Shown piece by piece: positions 1-12,169 of a DNA stretch of 64,000 nucleotides. The notes beneath the pieces are model-generated. The model did not search any database and was not told the origin of the DNA. It saw only the letters and a list, made by a program, of their open reading frames with translations. The translations under genes were made by a program, and so were the position numbers. The DNA lies in assembly GCA_918026815.1 (NCBI GenBank), contig CAKJVC010000183.1, positions 1 through 64,000 on the forward strand, in the 5' to 3' direction. This stretch comes from Chalara sp. BL73 (lineage: Eukaryota > Ascomycota > Leotiomycetes > Helotiales). The stretch's first letter is position 1. Each line of letters starts with the position of its first letter.

Positions 1-1233
1 GGGTGGGCTGAGTGGCTAGTTGTTCCGAGGAGATTGATACTGGCATGTTAGCCTGATCCAAGGCACGTTTTATGTTTAATCGAATCAATCAGGTGGATCA
101 CATCACGGGTGCTTAGAGTGATTAGGTCTGAAGTTTTAGCGCGTGACTCAGCCTACGATAATCCAATCTCCCGGACTAAAGCCTACATTTTGCACGGGGC
201 TAGACTTCCATTGTCACTAATTCGTAAACTTCCTCATCCTGTGCCTTGCTTGCCAAGGCATACAAAAATCTCAACAGCAAACCATCCACCCTAAACGCCG
301 TATCAACGCTTTTTCTATACTCTGCCAGGAATGTTCTAAAACATCTAAAGCTTACCTTAAGCACCGACCGGAAGGTCCGTATTCGAAGGGTAATTCCAAA
401 GTTCTGTTCTAACAGGAGGAGCGCTTGCCAAATATCGGCCTCAGAGTCGCCGAGTAGTAGAGCGTGAATTTGAGCAGTAGAGGACATAAAGAGATTTTGC
501 CAGACCATGGTGTAAGGAACATCACTATTTGGCTTGCAGTGTGAAGTGTAAGCCGTGCTACAAAAGGACGAGGCATATGATATCAATTTTTTCCGCAAGA
601 ATGGATAAGGTCGGAGTCAGTTTTGGTTGTATACTGAAGATGCACGGCAATCTTCAGAGATATTGGTAAAAAAGAAATTATCTGAAATAATAATAACCTA
701 GATAACCAGTCACAAGAGTGCGACCCAGCCCCGGCCTCTTCTATCGGCGAAGATTTTGAGTTGTGTCGTGGACGTACGAAGACAAAGATAACTACCATCC
801 GTCTAGCCCGTCTGATAATCTCTGTACAGCCGTATCAGAGCAATAACTGGTCGGAGGCGGACCACAGATTCGGTGATGAAACTCGCTGATTTGATAAGAA
901 CTTGTTTCAGGAAGATCATTTGTGTAACAGGAGCAGAGTGTTGGTTAAGTATTGATATTAGCCCACATTTTGAACGGAGCTCCGTCCTGAAAAATATTGG
1001 CAAGTATTAGGGTTAGATCATTTAAGGAAAATCATTACGTCACCATAGGTCATTCCTTCCTTTCAGGCCACAATCATGTCCACGTCGGCCCACGCACCGA
1101 GTTTATATGCTGCCAACGCTTGGAAATATTGAGCACTGAGAGATACTTCCCAGGCGCCATGTAATGCGGTTCTGCAGCGTTCTTACAGCTATACAACCTA
1201 TCTGGCCGATTAGGAAATCACTCACATCACCAG
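1..1233. other. Gene-poor left edge, no supported gene
   Basis: I find no convincing gene here. Short open frames exist on both strands (for example 200-598 minus, about 130 codons), but they show no recognisable domain, no convincing start context and no splice partners. The final ~100 bases before 1233 may contain further decayed sequence of the sugar-transporter relic that follows, because a short peptide in the same sense looks like the segment preceding its seventh membrane helix. Confidence 0.4.
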
Positions 1234-1961
1234 ACATTCGCTGGATCTTTATTTGTTTATAATTCAGCATATTTCTTCCAGCAAATCGGCATCGGAACGA
1301 AAGCCACATACCGAATGAACGTAGGCGGAACTGGTATGGCTCTTGCTGCAACGCTCATGTAAGCAACTAATCCAGAGAACCTAAGACTGGCTGCAACTTC
1401 ACTCATCCAACATTCCACTCTAGTTCGTGGTTCGCGATAATGCCGTATATGGGACGTCGAATAAACTACAACGTGGGGATGGCTGCTATGGCTACTTGGC
1501 TATTGCTGATTGGGCTTCTAAATATCAAAGAGGGTGGTCACAAGATTGTCATGACTCAAGCAGCCCTCACTCTGATCTGGACCTTTACTTTCCAGCTCTC
1601 CGCAGGTCAGCTTGGTTGGGCTCTTCCAGCAGAAATTGGTTCCACCAGGTTTCGCCAGAAAATCATATGTCTTGCTCGCGACGCGTACTACATAGTCAAC
1701 TTTGTAGCTAGAACTTTAGAACCATATTTCCTAAATCCGAGAGAGTGGAATTTAAGGGGCTATACAGGATTTGTATGCGGTGGTACTGCGTTACTGACTT
1801 TGATTTGGGCATATTTCCGCCTGCTAGAAACGAAGGGAAGGACATTTGGTGAGATAGGGATGCTTTTTGCAGAAAAGGTCAGTGTGAGAAAATTCAAAAA
1901 GTACAAGGCGGAGCTGTATACTGAGACATCACCAATTGTAGAAGCGGTTGCGGGATGGTGA
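1234..1961 (+). pseudogene. C-terminal relic of an MFS sugar transporter
   Basis: This encodes the C-terminal part of a hexose/maltose-permease-type sugar transporter. Translation from 1234 gives the transmembrane segment containing 'NSAYFFQQ', a 'GGTGMALAATL' segment, a clean GT-AG intron (1359-1423), then 'SWFAIMPYMGRR', the 'GQLGWALPAEIGSTR' loop and the terminal 'ETKGRTFGEI' motif that marks the family. The end of the protein is intact (stop at 1961), but the N-terminal half with the first six helices is absent upstream, where only degraded sequence is seen. The surviving intron still splices in frame, so the loss is by truncation rather than frameshift in this part. I infer a non-functional remnant; an alternative is a gene whose 5' exons are too diverged to recognise. 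Confidence 0.7.
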
Positions 1962-3897
1962 GTTAAGTAAAGTGTGATTTAGCACAACGGCGTTTTTGTT
2001 GTTATTATGTGATAGTGCAACTGTTCGGTTTCATCAAGTCCACTATTCAGTTTAAATATTATGGGAAAGTAGCCTTGAGGTGCGTTCAAAGTGAATCAAA
2101 ATAAGTTATGCTTCTAATCATGACAGCGTTTTTCTGGCTGCAAGCATATCGAATATGGATCGGACGGACATATCCGACCAGTCTTGTAGCCGTAGCTGTT
2201 ATAGTCGCGATATATTTTTGGCAGCTCTCGCACTAAAATATATTAGGCTGGCAATAGTCACCGTAGTGTTGAACGAGTTGTAGGTAGAGCTTTATATGAA
2301 ATATCAGAGAGTTCATTCATACGATGGCAAAGAGGTACACAGACCGTAACCTGGGTCTATATGGTGGTATATGGTGGCTTTGGCAGTGCATATAGGCTAC
2401 TATACTTCTCAATTCTGCTATGACAACAATCACCCGTAGGTATCACACTGATAACTGGCTAGTACCTTCCCAACAAATAAATACTAAAGTAGCCATACCG
2501 TAGCCTAAACTCCTTGGCTATATATTACCCCTCAGATGCTAGAAACACCGATTTAGCAACATTGTTACCATCTATATGCTATCCGTGTTCCGGTCCCTTG
2601 ATACTTGGGCGGTGTTGAGGCTGGTCTGTTGTTGTCTTGTAATGAATCACGGAAACTTTACTACAAATCTCTGTTGCTTTTGTCACTAATTATTTATGTA
2701 AATACAGCGTATCAACACTCGAACATATCATAAACAGATCCTACATAATATTGCCTATTCCTAAAGTTGTGCATCTGCCACACTATATAGTTATTCACGA
2801 CATTCTAAGCCTTTCTTGCTAATAGTAGACTTCTAATAGAAGTTATTCTATGTGTTCAAAGAGCACTCCCAAACCGGCGATCTCCCTTGAATATCAGAAT
2901 CATCCAAAATCTTAGAGGCCGATCCCAAAATAGACTTGTAAAAGTACTTAAGAATAATGTCTAACACTTTTATCTAACGCGGAGGGCATAAAGACCTCAG
3001 TGTTTGTGGTGTAAAGCAGCAGAATATGTGAGGTGAGATAACGGCCAAGTCTGTTCATGTATTCGAGTTTTTGGTGTCGCTTCTGGGAAAATGTTGTATG
3101 GTTATGGATTTAGAAAGGGGCCGCAACAAAAAGGCTTTAAAAACCGAACTCTATGGGCGGATTTTTCACAGTCTATTTCTTTGTGCTAAACTAGACTTGG
3201 AAATATTTTCACATCCATATTTCGACATTGCTCGGAATTGTTGACTGGGGGCTCCATTCTTGCTCTTCTCATACGCTGCTAAGTCAACTTGGCTCGGAAA
3301 ACAAGAGCAAAGATACTTAAAACCTTGAAGCTACCCAGGTCTTCAGAAACCAACTACTTCTTCTATATATAACAGGGACTTTCGCTTGTAGGAAGATATT
3401 TGTAACGCTAAATTGACCGATATCTCTCGTAGTCTCAGGGTTTTGGCGTGCCATTTTCTCCTGTACTATGCTAATTCCTGTATCAATAATACCTTCACTT
3501 AATAACATCAATATCTGATGTATCCATTACAAGATCCTTAATTAATATATATATTTTTTGAATCGTGAAGCAGTACATGTATCTTTTCTCCAATCCAGCT
3601 ACTGCATTAAGTTTATCGCGAACTCTGTTAATAAGCTTCTTCTCAAGGGTCCAAATTCCTTCAGTTCAAATACTGTTCTACCTTCACAACCAGGTTATAG
3701 CACTCTAGGATCCGTACATACATTCTCTGGCCTCAAGATGCGGCTGTCTCCTGGACCATTCGGGGTTAAAGTGGGGACAGTAACACGTGTCATTCATGCG
3801 ACCCACCAATTTGGCGTCAAGGGATCAAAATTCTACCAGCACAGTATCGACCATTCTATACCAAGAGCCATACTACTATCGCAATCATTGAGGGAGA
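1962..3897. other. Intergenic, AT-rich, no gene seen
   Basis: About 1.9 kb between the transporter relic and the methyltransferase-like gene. It is AT-rich with many stops in all frames. The one longer frame (from 3558) runs into the next gene's start in another frame and shows no family resemblance. Nothing supportable is present. Confidence 0.5.
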
Positions 3898-4617
3898 ATG
3901 TTGTTCTTTAATTCTCTCCCGCAAGTCTCTTTACTTGCAGCAATATTAGCTTCTACAACTGGAACCTACATTGCGCTCTCGCCTCCTAACCCTAACCCCT
4001 CATCTAGGCTAGTGACTGGCGACTCACTCCGAAGGCTGAATGTTACCAATAAACTCACTATTAAAGTTGCATTGGCAACATTGGGTTTTCTGGCACTACA
4101 TACCTGCAGCCTTGTCTGCTTGTATCCAAACATTCCAGGATCCGTCCTTCGCCATGGCGCAGCGAATGACCTGAACATCGGCCTTATAACATGGTCAACA
4201 TCAACGGCTATTCCACTGGCCTTGATACTCTGCGTCGGTGCTCCCCTTCGCCTGGTTTCATATACCGCACTCGGAAAGAACTTTACATTCGCGCTTGCAA
4301 AGCCGGATCGCTTGAAAACTAGTGGTATCTACCACTACGTACAGCATCCCAGCTATACTGGGCTTATCGTCCTTGTCCTTTGTAATGTGGCGCTGCTATT
4401 CCGGATGGATGGAGTGCTTGGTTGCTGGATTCCACCACAATTGTACCAGGATTTTCGGAGTCTAGAATGGGCATTAGATCTAGCCGGGCTGCTCGTGTTG
4501 GTGGTGGGTGTGTGGACGCGGGTGAAGGAAGAGGAATGTATGCTGCAAGCTGAGTTTAACGTTAAGTGGGAGAAGTGGCATGCTGTAACAGCACGGTTCG
4601 TACCTTGGGTTTTCTAA
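3898..4617 (+). CDS. Isoprenylcysteine methyltransferase-like membrane protein
   Basis: A single-exon 239-residue membrane protein related to the ICMT/phospholipid-methyltransferase superfamily. Hydrophobic segments lie near residues 5-25, 52-72, 95-115, 150-172 and 190-208. The family signature is present: 'GIYHYVQHPSYTG' (the HP-x-Y-x-G element) around residue 142-154, then near the C-terminus an acidic pair followed by the F-x3-W-x2-W arrangement ('VKEEECMLQAEF', 'KWEKWHAV') ending in 'RFVPWVF'. True ICMTs methylate prenylated cysteine at the endoplasmic reticulum. Many fungal paralogues like this one have unknown substrates, so I do not assign a substrate. The start at 3898 is the first ATG of the frame and precedes a hydrophobic segment. 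Neighbours give no functional clue. Confidence 0.75.
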   Translation: MLFFNSLPQVSLLAAILASTTGTYIALSPPNPNPSSRLVTGDSLRRLNVTNKLTIKVALATLGFLALHTCSLVCLYPNIPGSVLRHGAANDLNIGLITWSTSTAIPLALILCVGAPLRLVSYTALGKNFTFALAKPDRLKTSGIYHYVQHPSYTGLIVLVLCNVALLFRMDGVLGCWIPPQLYQDFRSLEWALDLAGLLVLVVGVWTRVKEEECMLQAEFNVKWEKWHAVTARFVPWVF

Positions 4618-5379
4618 GTATTGTCCATCTATTCATATCACAAATCGGCCTGGACCGACTTTTCCGGGAAGCAGAATGAATGTAAGGGTTTTGAACTGGA
4701 AAATCGAAGATCTCCGTGCAGAAAAGCTCGAAGCGTTAACTCGGGTCTGTTCTTCGCTTTCAATTTGAAAGTCGGATCGTGGTGTTTTCGTTGAAGTAAT
4801 CCATGAGGCTGAAGTCACCATCTGTTCGTCGAAATGCCCCGACTTGGCCATAGGCCCATAGCTCTTGGGTTGGAACGCACTGTTATGGGCTTTCAGGAAT
4901 CAGTTTCACGGGTTGACGAGATTTCGGAATCGAGTTCCGGACCGCTTTTTTGACAATGGTGGCATAGCCTTTGGTTCATAATAAGGGTTCGGATCTTTCT
5001 GTGAGTGGATGAGCACATTCCGAGACTGCAAAACACACGAGTCAAGTTTGTCATTTTTTGAACCCCACTTTATAAAATTGGGTAATCTGGGTGCTCCAGT
5101 TCCCACAATCTACCCCAGACGGCTCCGAATATTTATGCAATGCACACTGAGGCCCCGAGAGTCGATACCACCAATGTGGAAGACAATATCCACTTGACAA
5201 CCTAGAGTCCTCGCACTCTACCCCACATTTCAAACCAGCAATTACCTTAGAAGTGGCTAAGATAATAGGGTAGGGTAGTCCGAGTTCAAGCATATTTATA
5301 TCCATGCCTCGTCCTGTCGATCCTGAGGTTTTGATAAAGGGCTTCAGCATCAATCACCAACAGTACTAATTTGCGCATT
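4618..5379. other. Intergenic / promoter of transporter, no gene seen
   Basis: About 760 bases between two plus-strand genes. It must contain the terminator of the methyltransferase-like gene and the promoter of the transporter. Short antisense frames (for example 5051-5353) show no domain. Confidence 0.4.
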
Positions 5380-7169
5380 ATGGGTATATTCAAATCAAAG
5401 AAGGGAAGTTCTGAGGCAGCTGTTGGCCCAGAATTAGCAGCGGCATGTACTCTCCTCGTCATACTACTGGGCAGCTATGCTTACATTTTGTTCAGCATCT
5501 TCCACAGAATCCAAAACCATGGTATCAAACTAGGCACCTTTTGCTGCTCAACCTCATTCTGCTGGTCCCGCTCCTGTCGTCCTCCACAATTGGTTTTGAT
5601 GGTACGATGTTCAACCTACAACCTTAAAGAGATGAAGTCGACGCTAAAGACATCATCTAGGCGCTATGATGAATGGCTTGCAGACGGTGAAGCAATGGAG
5701 AATTTATTTTGGCCAGCCCACAGCAAGCATACTCGGCGTGATGAACGCTATCTATCCAATCGGCAAGCTCATGGGTCTTTTCCCAGCGACATGGCTATCT
5801 GATAGATTTGGTAGGAGGTCATCCATGTGGGTTGGCTTTATACTTCTGCTATTGGGCGCTGGCCTACAAGGTGGAAGTGTCAACCTCGCCATGTTCATCG
5901 TTTCGCGATGGCTGCTTGGGGCAGCTACAGCCTTTATTGCACAGCCTTCACCTATTCTGATCGCAGAACTTGCATACCCCACCCACCGCGGAAAGGCCAC
6001 TTCTTTGTATCAAACATTCTTTGTGAGTCCAATCCTGACCTTGAAATTTAGCCTCATCATTTTGACCTAGAATAGTATTTTGGTGCTATCTTTGCAGCAT
6101 GGTCAACGTACGGAACCTTTCGCCTACCATCGTCGTGGAGTTGGAGGATTCCGTCCGTTCTCCAAGGGGCTATTCCTGCGATCCAATTCTCACTCTTCTA
6201 TTTTCTCCCTGAGTCTCCAAGGTATGTCCATGAGATTTCACGCCCTGCCACCTCGTTTAACAGATCCGCAGGTGGCTTGTTGCTCATGGAAAGCTGGAAC
6301 AAGCACGCAGCATCCTGGTTCGTTATCATGCAGGTGGTGATGAGTCGTCGCCATTGGTCGACTATGAGATGAAGCAAATAGAGGAAACTATCCGCGTCGA
6401 GTCACAAGCTTTGTCTGAATCATCGTATCTAGACCTCGTTCGCACGGCACCAAACCGCAAACGCACGCTCATTGCCATCATCGTCGGGTTCTTCGCCCAA
6501 TGGGTCGGAAACGGCGTTGTGTCTTATTATATTACTCTTGTCCTTAAAACCATTGGAATAACCGAAACAAAAGACCAAGCATTGATCAACGGGCTTCTGC
6601 AAATATTCAATTGGTTCGCGGCGGTTCTTGCTGGTGCGCTTATGGTCGATCGCCTTGGACGTCGCACGTTATTCCTAGTTTCCGTTGCGGGAATGTTTGG
6701 ATCATACATTTGCTGGACTGTCCTAACAAGCGTCTTCACCAGAACCCTTGACCAACATGCTGGACATGCCGTGGTGGCTTTCATATTCATCTATTATTTC
6801 TTCTATGATATTGCCTGGGCACCACTATTGATGGCATACCCGGTCGAGATATTCCAGTACACATTGCGCGGAAGAGGGGTCACAGTAACATATGCGGCCA
6901 CTTTCATCGGCTTGATCATCGGCCAGTTCGTCAATCCTATCGCCATGTCTAATATCGGCTGGAAGTATTACATCGTCTTTTGCTGTCTTCTTGCGGTATT
7001 ATTTGTTATCATTTGGTTCCTGTTCCCCGAAACAAAAGGACGCACCTTGGAAGAAATCGCGGAAATTTTCGACGGGCCGAATGGGAGCACTAGAACCCTT
7101 GTAGAGAATGAGAAGGAGCCCCAAACTGAATCTATTGAGGTAGCGCCTTTGAGTGCATCCAAGGCATAG
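5380..7169 (+). CDS. MFS sugar transporter, lactose-permease type
   Basis: A proton-coupled sugar importer of the plasma membrane, closest in pattern to fungal lactose permeases. Five exons can be joined with introns 5422-5495, 5602-5660, 6023-6075, 6222-6271, giving 517 codons. The first intron uses a weak GTTGGC donor; a 38-nt alternative at 5458 also keeps frame, so the N-terminal ~20 residues are uncertain. Visible family signatures: 'LPQNPKPW' before helix 1, 'GVMNAIYPIGKL', 'ATWLSDRFGRR', 'AYPTHRGK', 'PESPRW'-like junction across the fourth intron, 'VDRLGRRTLF' and terminal 'PETKGRTLEEIAEIF'. It lies 235 bases from the converging end of the Zn2Cys6 regulator. ATG at 5380 is chosen because the upstream in-frame TTG at 5371 is not a eukaryotic start. 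Confidence 0.88.
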
Positions 7170-7403
7170 ATCAAAAATGGCACTGCAAGGTTGTAGGAAT
7201 AAAGGATTGACTGGCAGCTGAAGAATCACTCAACGAGGCTGATTGGCTGGTACAGTATTTGAATATTTGAATTCACAACTATGTAGTGTTGTCTGCTTAA
7301 TATTTTAATGATAATGCTGCTTAACATCTAAATCTTTGATACGTATTTGCAACGGAGATCCAGACAACATGAATTCCAGGATAGCTCAATGACATGAGTT
7401 TCT

Positions 7404-9811
7404 TTAGAAGTTACCTGGCACGCTGTTTATCCATGACATATCGTTTGGATCGAAGTTAAAAATGTTTAAGTCAGACCTTCTATCAAACCCCGTGAAACTC
7501 ACATGATCAACATCACTTGCTGAGCCACCAGCCCCGGAAGATAATTCTGGCATTGCCGGGCTTAAGTGTTGATCGCTTGCCTCGTTCACCATAGGAAATT
7601 TGGAGGATAGGATCTCCAGCGCAGTCACACATCGTTGCGCCGACTCGCCAAAACACTCTAGAGATTTCAAAATCTCGATGGCATCGTTCCACGATTGGGT
7701 GACGGTATAATGAGCAATGTCATGTTGTATTACCGGTCGCAGGCGAGCAGCAAGGAGACATGTCGCTGCCGTGTACACATCTTATGCGAGATTTAGCTGG
7801 CACTCCTTGATGGGTTGGAGAGGAAGATACATACAAAAAATGTTATACCACCAGGCAGGCAGTACACCAGTCATGTCCTTCTTGATGAAGTGGACACGAA
7901 CTATGCTTATTAAGTCATGGGCAGCTCTGAGACATAGATTTGAACATTGTAAAACCATGCGCTGAGTGAGGCTTTCATCCAACACTGTTCCAGCGTCGGT
8001 TGGAGCTATTTGAGGAAGGCAGAACTGAGAAAGAATCGGCCTGAAGAGTAATATCCGTGTATGGAGAAACCTGTTGCTCGTTAGATTCGCTTACATCAAG
8101 TATCAAAGTGTAGTGGTGCCGGATCTAACCTGATGCGACTGATGATCGCTTGTCTTAAGAATGTGCTATTTGAAAAGGACTCGGAAGCGGAAATACGAAG
8201 ATGAAGTGGTAAACTTTGGCCCCAGTTCATCAGAGCTCGATCGAGCTGGATTACTTTTGCGATGTCGCCGAACTGAGACTGCGGGGATGGCAAGTTGGCA
8301 GAAGATTTATGCCTCTCGGAATCTTCTCCAAAGTACAGTGTGACAAGAATATCATTTATTATATCGTGGAGCTGAAGGGATTTGATGAAAAAGGTTAAAG
8401 TTGATGGCGTATCATGTGGTTGTGATGCACATATTCCCAGTTCGTCAGACAATAGATTATCATCTATGTTTGCTGGTAGAGGAACAGTACATGAAAACGA
8501 CTTGGAGACTATGGTTGGTCTACCGAGTGTCATAGACAATACTCTGTGGCCCAGTCAGCAATTTCAGTAACACGGAATGGAATATATGCACCGATCCATT
8601 AGAACACAACCGTGCCATATCCTTCGCGCAATTTCTCGTTTACGTTGGGTTACAAAAGTAAGGTTACATTCCAGGAGGTGTAGCCCAAGTCCCTGTGCAA
8701 CACGAATTGCATGTCCTACAACCATCCAGCATTGGTGAGGGGTATTAGTGCTTTGTAGATATTGCCCCATAATAAGAAGACATTGAATCAACTCAATGGA
8801 GCCAGGTTCCCATAAACTCATTTGAAGTAAGCCTTGAGCGCGTTTGAAGTATATCGCCGCGGACGATGCTCGGTCCTCCACCTTTATTGACTCTGTGAGT
8901 TGACAAGACAGCGCAAAGATACAATTCAAGGTGCACATAAACAGACGTTCATCTTGTTGCATCTGTGCGCCAGACCAAATGCACGTACATGCTTCTTCAA
9001 AGCTCTGTCGATCTAAAAATGGATATAAAGGGTGAACAAGATCCCAATACACAAGAATCAAACTATCTGCAATGCGTCTAGGAGGCAAAACATAATCGAC
9101 ACCATCCCCATCCTGAGATCTAGTGTTTGCTGGGAGCGGAGGCGCGAAGAGAATTGGACCATGCCTCCTGCCATCGTGGTCAGCTCCACCTGGAGGCATG
9201 AACTTAGCATCAACAGCTGATTTGATTTGCTTCATGAAAGAGCTTGCACTACTGCTCCCAAAGAAACCATAGCTAGACGCGTCGACTGCGCCAGTCATAG
9301 AATCAACACCACCTGAGGGACTCTGATGTGGAGTTTCCTCATGTTGGATTGAGCCCCCTGTGTCATGAGATATCACGGGTATTATATTCTCTGAATACTG
9401 GTGAGAATCTAATAGCGGGTGCAAAGGGCTATGGCCCTGCGGTCCCTGCCCCAAAAGCTGATCGAAGACTTGGTGATTGTCTGATATGCTGTGATCATGT
9501 GATACTGAGGCTGGCCTATTCGGGCTCTTCTCGATAATCGTACTCGCGATAGAATTTCGGATTACCTTGGGTCGCTCAGCACTCCATCTGCAGTTGATGC
9601 CCCGATCCTTCCTCTTCAAACATACGCCACAGACTATCTGTTGTATTAGCTAGGTCTGATCAAAAACTCATGTATGTGATATGCCTTTCGACTTACTCGG
9701 TCTTACACCATCACATTTGACCTTTCTCACCCTGCATGTATCACATGCAATGTCTATCTTTTGTCTTTTTGAGCTCCGAATCCCTGTTTCCTGATGCACT
9801 TCGGATGCCAT
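7404..9811 (-). CDS. Zn2Cys6 transcription factor (gentisate-group regulator)
   Basis: A nuclear DNA-binding regulator of 727 residues in five exons (introns 7781-7834, 8071-8129, 8544-8591, 9634-9696; all in frame). The N-terminus carries a complete zinc cluster, cysteines at about 23, 26, 33, 40, 43 and 53, with the typical basic linker 'RVRKVKCDG'. The second intron-spanning join places the fourth cysteine directly after 'VRPI'. The middle region is the fungal-specific transcription factor domain: 'VYWDLVHPLYPFLDRQSF' and 'SMTLGRPT', the hallmark R-P loop. The C-terminus includes 'WWYNIFYVYTAA'. It is divergent from the fumarylacetoacetate-hydrolase-family gene, sharing a 475-base promoter, which makes it the likely local regulator of the aromatic-acid genes. 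That role is inference from position. Confidence 0.88.
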
Positions 9812-10286
9812 AGTTTAGCCAAGAGGCTCTGGGGATATCTGGGGAAGAGACCACGGGAAGAATTGCTTCTGCAGCCTTTGGTCAAGTCCCAGTTTCGGGC
9901 AACGTCTGATGATACCGAACAGAACTGGGGATGAAATTGTCGGAAGGGTAGCTTAGTGTTCTGAGGAGCCAGGACATTCCAAGGTTCGTTTTCCCCTCCA
10001 TCCGAGATTGCCAAGACATGGGTTCAAGTGGGGCTGCTTCGGAACGCATCTTATATCCCTAAGAGATTCACCCGAACTCCTTTTGTCATGTTCCCTACCT
10101 CTCTACCTGAGGCAGCTATTTTCCTTCACTAAACATGCCCTTGCCATATATAACATACGTAGAAAGCGACTTCCATACCCTATTGTAATTTATGCCATAC
10201 ACCAAAAATTTATTGCACCGTCCATAATCTTCTCTATCTCGGGCAATTTTGGTGTTTCTGCCTCCCTTACAACATACCCGCGAAAA
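9812..10286. promoter_or_regulatory. Bidirectional promoter, regulator / FAH-family hydrolase
   Basis: 475 bases between divergent ATGs of the Zn2Cys6 regulator (9811) and the hydrolase (10287). It contains CAGTTTCGGG at 9890-9899, a string also found in the promoter of the second zinc-cluster regulator. No TATA box stands out. The divergent layout with a zinc-cluster gene is typical for pathway-specific control in fungi. Confidence 0.5.
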
Positions 10287-11273
10287 ATGGCTTGGTCTAG
10301 GTTGATCCGCTTTATTGATGATGCTGGCCGAACAGTTTTTGGAGAGCCTTGCATTGAAGCTGCTTCAGATTTGACCACAAATCTTGAAAAGGGTGAATTA
10401 TACGCGTTAGAGCTCAAAGGGGATGATCCATTTGCTCTTTCAGATCCTGGAGAAAAGCTGCATGTTAGCCGTCTAATTGGTGTACTCACTCCAGATGACG
10501 TACCCATCGTCAAATGCATTGGGCTCAATTATATGAAGCATAGTAAGTATCATTGTGTTATCCCTCAAGTCATTGACATACCTGACGCAAGCGGCGTAGT
10601 CGCGGAAGGTGGCCGGAAACCTCCTCCATATCCATCATTGTTTATCAAAGATTCCAGTACCATCGCGGGATTTGATGAAGATGTTCCCATCCACCCAATT
10701 GCGCAAGGCAAGAACCTTGATTACGAGGGAGAGCTGGTAAGGAAGATATGCTATAGAACTCATAGTATCTGACAACCTCCATAGGCTGTTGTGATTGGCA
10801 AAACTGGAAAGAATATCTCCAAAGAGAATGCTTTGGAATACATTGCTGGCTATGCTCCTTCAAATGATGTGTCCGCGAGAACATGGCAGCGCGATCCTGC
10901 TTATGCAGGAGGTGTGCCACAATGGTGCTTCGCAAAGGGCTTTGACAAGTTCGCGCCAATTGGTCCAATGCTGGTTTCTCCTTCAGTTGTTGGTGCGGCG
11001 GATAATTTACTGCTACAGACATTTGTGAATGGCGAGGAACGCCAAAATACGAATACGGATGACCTTTTGTTTAATGTACGTGCGATAGTAAGCTTTCTTA
11101 GCCAAGGAAGTACGTTGCAGAAAGGAACTGTCATAATGACGGGAACGCCAGCTGGAGTAGCCATGGGAATGAAAGAACCCAAATATCTGAAAAATGGTGA
11201 CCTGGTCGAGGTTAAAATAGAGCATTTGGGCAGCTGTAAAAATCACATGGTCTACGAGTCAGTAGAGAGCTAG
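10287..11273 (+). CDS. Fumarylacetoacetate hydrolase family, probable fumarylpyruvate hydrolase
   Basis: A C-C bond hydrolase of 293 residues; three exons (introns 10543-10599 and 10737-10784) join cleanly. The FAH fold is shown by 'VKCIGLNYMKH' (the G-x-N-Y-x-x-H element), 'PSLFIKDSS', the metal-ligand segment 'LDYEGELAVVIG', 'GYAPSNDVSAR' and the C-terminal 'IMTGTPAGVAMGM'. Family members split acylpyruvates, including fumarylpyruvate, the last step of the glutathione-dependent gentisate route. That specific substrate is inferred from the gentisate dioxygenase 1.5 kb downstream on the same strand. The ATG at 10287 is preferred because the longer upstream open frame lies in the promoter and does not resemble the family. 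The expected product pair would be fumarate and pyruvate. Confidence 0.88.
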
Positions 11274-11626
11274 TAATAGATAGATCCTTAACCTTTGTCC
11301 TCACTATTCTGTTACAAGTACATCATATCTTGATAATATAAATTAGAGAAGCCGCATCTAACAAGAGATTAGGAGTTTCTGCCCCAGGAACTAAGTTCAC
11401 CTAATTCCTGGCTAGTGCGGAGTACTATCTATCTATAAATATGCGAAGTTTCGGAGCGAAAAGGGGGAGTACATTAAGGACTAGGTTAGCGTTTTATGTA
11501 GCTGGCCGATCATAAATACTTTGATCTGACTCTAGAGTTCGCAAGATAACCATTTCAGCAAAATTGCAAATAATATTTTGCGACACTCGTTGTATCTGAT
11601 TCCTTAACGGGAATTACGATAAAGTA
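11274..11626. other. Intergenic between FAH-family and GFA genes
   Basis: About 350 bases holding the 3' region of the hydrolase gene and the promoter of the GFA-family gene. I see no other feature. Confidence 0.4.
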
Positions 11627-12169
11627 ATGCCCGAAAAAGTTTACCAAGGCTCATGCCTTTGTGATGGCGTACACTTCACTACTCATGGTGAGCCAGAAAA
11701 AGTATTTGCATGCTATTGCTCCGACTGCCTCAAGAATGCCGGGGCACCATATCAGATTGTACGTTTCACCCTGGCACCGTTCTTTCCCATTAAACTAGAG
11801 CTAAATCCTTTCTCAAGTGCTCGAAGATGCCGAGAAGCGCTGTACGTGTATCTGAGGGTGCAGAGTTCTTGAGTACTTGGGTATGCAAAGAGACAGCAAG
11901 CGGGCATGAGAAGCACAAAGTTTTTTGTTCTCGGTGCGGGTGCACACTTTGGACTATACCAATGCACCATAAAGGAGAGGTATATGTTGTAAGATCCGCA
12001 TTATTGCAGGCAGGGTAGGTATTCACAATTTTGCCAATTTCATCAATTTCTAATGATTATCAGGCTCTCCACATTCAAACCCTCAGTAGAGCTTTTTGCC
12101 AGCAGAAGACCAGAGTATCTAGATCAAATCCAAGGAACCAAAGTCTTTGATACAATGCCAGGAAAGTAG
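11627..12169 (+). CDS. GFA/CENP-V domain protein (glutathione-linked fold)
   Basis: A small 144-residue zinc-binding protein of the glutathione-dependent formaldehyde-activating (GFA/CENP-V) family; three exons (introns 11759-11817 and 12015-12063) join in frame. The zinc-ligand pairs are all visible: 'GSCLCDGVHF' near residue 9-12, 'CYCSDCLKNAG' near 30, and 'FCSRCGCTLW' near 84. GFA-fold proteins bind zinc and often glutathione, but few have a proven reaction. It lies between the FAH-family hydrolase and gentisate dioxygenase, same strand. Gentisate pathways commonly need a glutathione-dependent maleylpyruvate isomerase; no zeta-class glutathione transferase is visible nearby, so a supporting role in that step is a hypothesis only. 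Confidence 0.82.

Noticed and set aside
200..598. 132-codon minus-strand frame
   Set aside because: No family resemblance, no splice partners and an overlapping frame on the other strand; likely chance.
3985..3999. CCTAACCCTAACCCC, telomere-like repeat
   Set aside because: Only two units and inside the coding frame of the methyltransferase-like gene, where it encodes a Pro-Asn run; not an interstitial telomere.
5380..5660. Apparent frameshifts at the 5' end of the lactose-permease-type transporter
   Set aside because: Introns 5422-5495 and 5602-5660 restore a continuous frame ('GFDGAMMNGLQ'), so the gene is taken as intact.
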